DNA from: an uncultured Eubacteriales bacterium
GTDB lineage: Bacteria > Bacillota_A > Clostridia > Oscillospirales > Oscillospiraceae
Assembly: GCA_949742895.1 (NCBI GenBank)
Contig: CATJRT010000127.1
Span: forward strand, 1 to 6,929
Direction of reading: 5' to 3'
Length of the DNA: 6,929 nt
In this document: positions 6,305 to 6,929 of the stretch, piece by piece
Layout: the number at the start of each line of letters is the position of its first letter
Position numbering within the stretch: the first letter of the stretch is position 1
The notes under the pieces: generated by a model
Seen by the model: only the letters and a program-made list of their open reading frames with translations
Databases searched by the model: none
Told to the model about the DNA's origin: nothing
Made by a program: the position numbers and the translations under genes

Positions 6305-6339
6305 AAAAAAGGCTGGACAGCCTGTCTGTCCAGCCTTTT
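6305..6339 (-). terminator. Intrinsic terminator of the right-edge gene
   Basis: AAGGCTGGACAG (6309-6320) pairs perfectly over 12 bp with CTGTCCAGCCTT (6326-6337) around a 5-nt loop. On the minus strand the stem is followed by six T residues (complement of 6305-6310), the classic Rho-independent layout. It lies about 58 nt after the stop at 6397 and separates that gene from the LysM gene. Plus-strand use is possible, since TTTT also follows on that side, but no plus-strand gene precedes it. The stretch 6340-6396 holds nothing else recognisable. Confidence 0.9.
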
Positions 6340-6396
6340 ACCACCTGCAACATCAACGGTCCGCAGATATATTCTCTTCCGCAAAGCATATCATGG

Positions 6397-6929
6397 TCAT
6401 GTGTACAGAGCAAAGGTGACGGGAGCATTTTGCGCAATGGACGCATACAGTCCATCCATCACCTCCACATTCAGCCAGGCAAGTACTGCGGCGGAAACCG
6501 TATCCTCAAACTCGGGAATCTCATATACCGCGTCAATCAGGGTGGCCCGCCGGGAAACGCCGTCGGGTGACTGATACTCCAGCACCTCTCCCGGCTGGGC
6601 TGTGTAGAGAAAATCAGCCAGCGTCCCGTCCGCATTTTGTATGCTGCGCATTCCGGCGCTGGTCAGCGTTTCAGAGGTAGTCTGGCCGTTTTCCTCCAGC
6701 TCATAGGTGATGGACACCAGCTGCTCAAAGGATGAGCGGTGAGCATCGTAATAGACCCTGGCCTGCTCCAGCATAGGCTGGTCGGCATGCTCCACCAGAT
6801 AGTTCACGATCTCCGCCTCCAAGGTGCTGTCCAGATAGCTGAAGTATGTGTTCAGATCGAACTGCGTAGCGCCGTATACGGTTTCACCCCGGTCCGCCTT
6901 GGCCTTGCGGATCGCATTCTCCTGCTCCA
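6397..6929 (-). CDS. C-terminal part of an unidentified protein, possibly SurA/PrsA-like foldase
   Basis: The frame is open from the right edge of the window to a TGA at 6397-6399, giving 176 complete residues of a protein whose start lies outside. The visible part is acidic, helical and soluble. It has LEAEIVNYLVEH, then a YYDAHRSSF segment like the linker preceding parvulin domains (YYDAHPxxF). Near the end, VSRRATLIDAVYEIPEFEDT followed by an amphipathic helix and VTFALYT resembles the C-terminal arm of SurA/PrsA-type peptidyl-prolyl isomerases. No complete parvulin catalytic domain is visible, so it may be a degenerate or chaperone-only member, or something unrelated. An apparent internal start at 6822 is only a TTG Leu codon within the longer frame. 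Its terminator and the promoter beyond it show that it is transcribed separately from the LysM gene. The existence of the gene is well supported; the function is a guess. Confidence 0.75.
   Translation of the reverse strand, partial: EQENAIRKAKADRGETVYGATQFDLNTYFSYLDSTLEAEIVNYLVEHADQPMLEQARVYYDAHRSSFEQLVSITYELEENGQTTSETLTSAGMRSIQNADGTLADFLYTAQPGEVLEYQSPDGVSRRATLIDAVYEIPEFEDTVSAAVLAWLNVEVMDGLYASIAQNAPVTFALYT

Overview
The window reads as chromosomal DNA of a GC-rich, low-motility-signal Gram-positive, most plausibly a gut Clostridia/Oscillospiraceae-type bacterium (Flavonifractor/Oscillibacter-like). The support is strong AGGAGG ribosome sites, sigma-A-type promoters, a zinc-ribbon/DUF6320-type membrane protein beside an alcohol-acetyltransferase-like enzyme, and a secreted protein held by LysM domains rather than an outer-membrane system. 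The genus assignment is inference. No RNA gene, CRISPR array, insertion sequence or phage gene was seen.

Left part (about 1-3270): a two-gene minus-strand unit encodes an alcohol-acetyltransferase-like HxxxDG enzyme (822-2105) followed 42 nt later by a small zinc-ribbon six-pass membrane protein (75-779). Divergent from it on the plus strand is an HSL-family alpha/beta hydrolase (2245-3198). The 139-bp divergent spacer carries a good sigma-A promoter for the hydrolase, a weaker one for the acetyltransferase, and a tandem 7-bp direct repeat between the two -35 boxes. An acyl/acetyl transferase, an esterase and a membrane partner together suggest a module that makes and removes an ester on an unknown alcohol or lipid.

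Middle (3274-6120, minus strand): one large gene encodes a 948-residue secreted protein with a signal peptide, a long beta-helix-like body, an Ig-like segment, a Pro/Glu/Gln repeat linker and two C-terminal LysM domains. It is probably a peptidoglycan-attached surface protein. It converges on the hydrolase, and one hairpin with T-rich sequence on both sides separates them. Upstream are a TATAAT promoter and a leader of about 75 nt with a notable bulged hairpin.

Right edge (6397-6929, minus strand): the C-terminal 176 residues of a gene that enters from beyond the window, possibly a SurA/PrsA-like foldase, ends before a strong intrinsic terminator. That terminator insulates it from the LysM gene. 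The best candidates for something new are the DUF6320/acetyltransferase/esterase module and the LysM-anchored beta-helix protein with its structured leader. Neither is an obviously unprecedented system.
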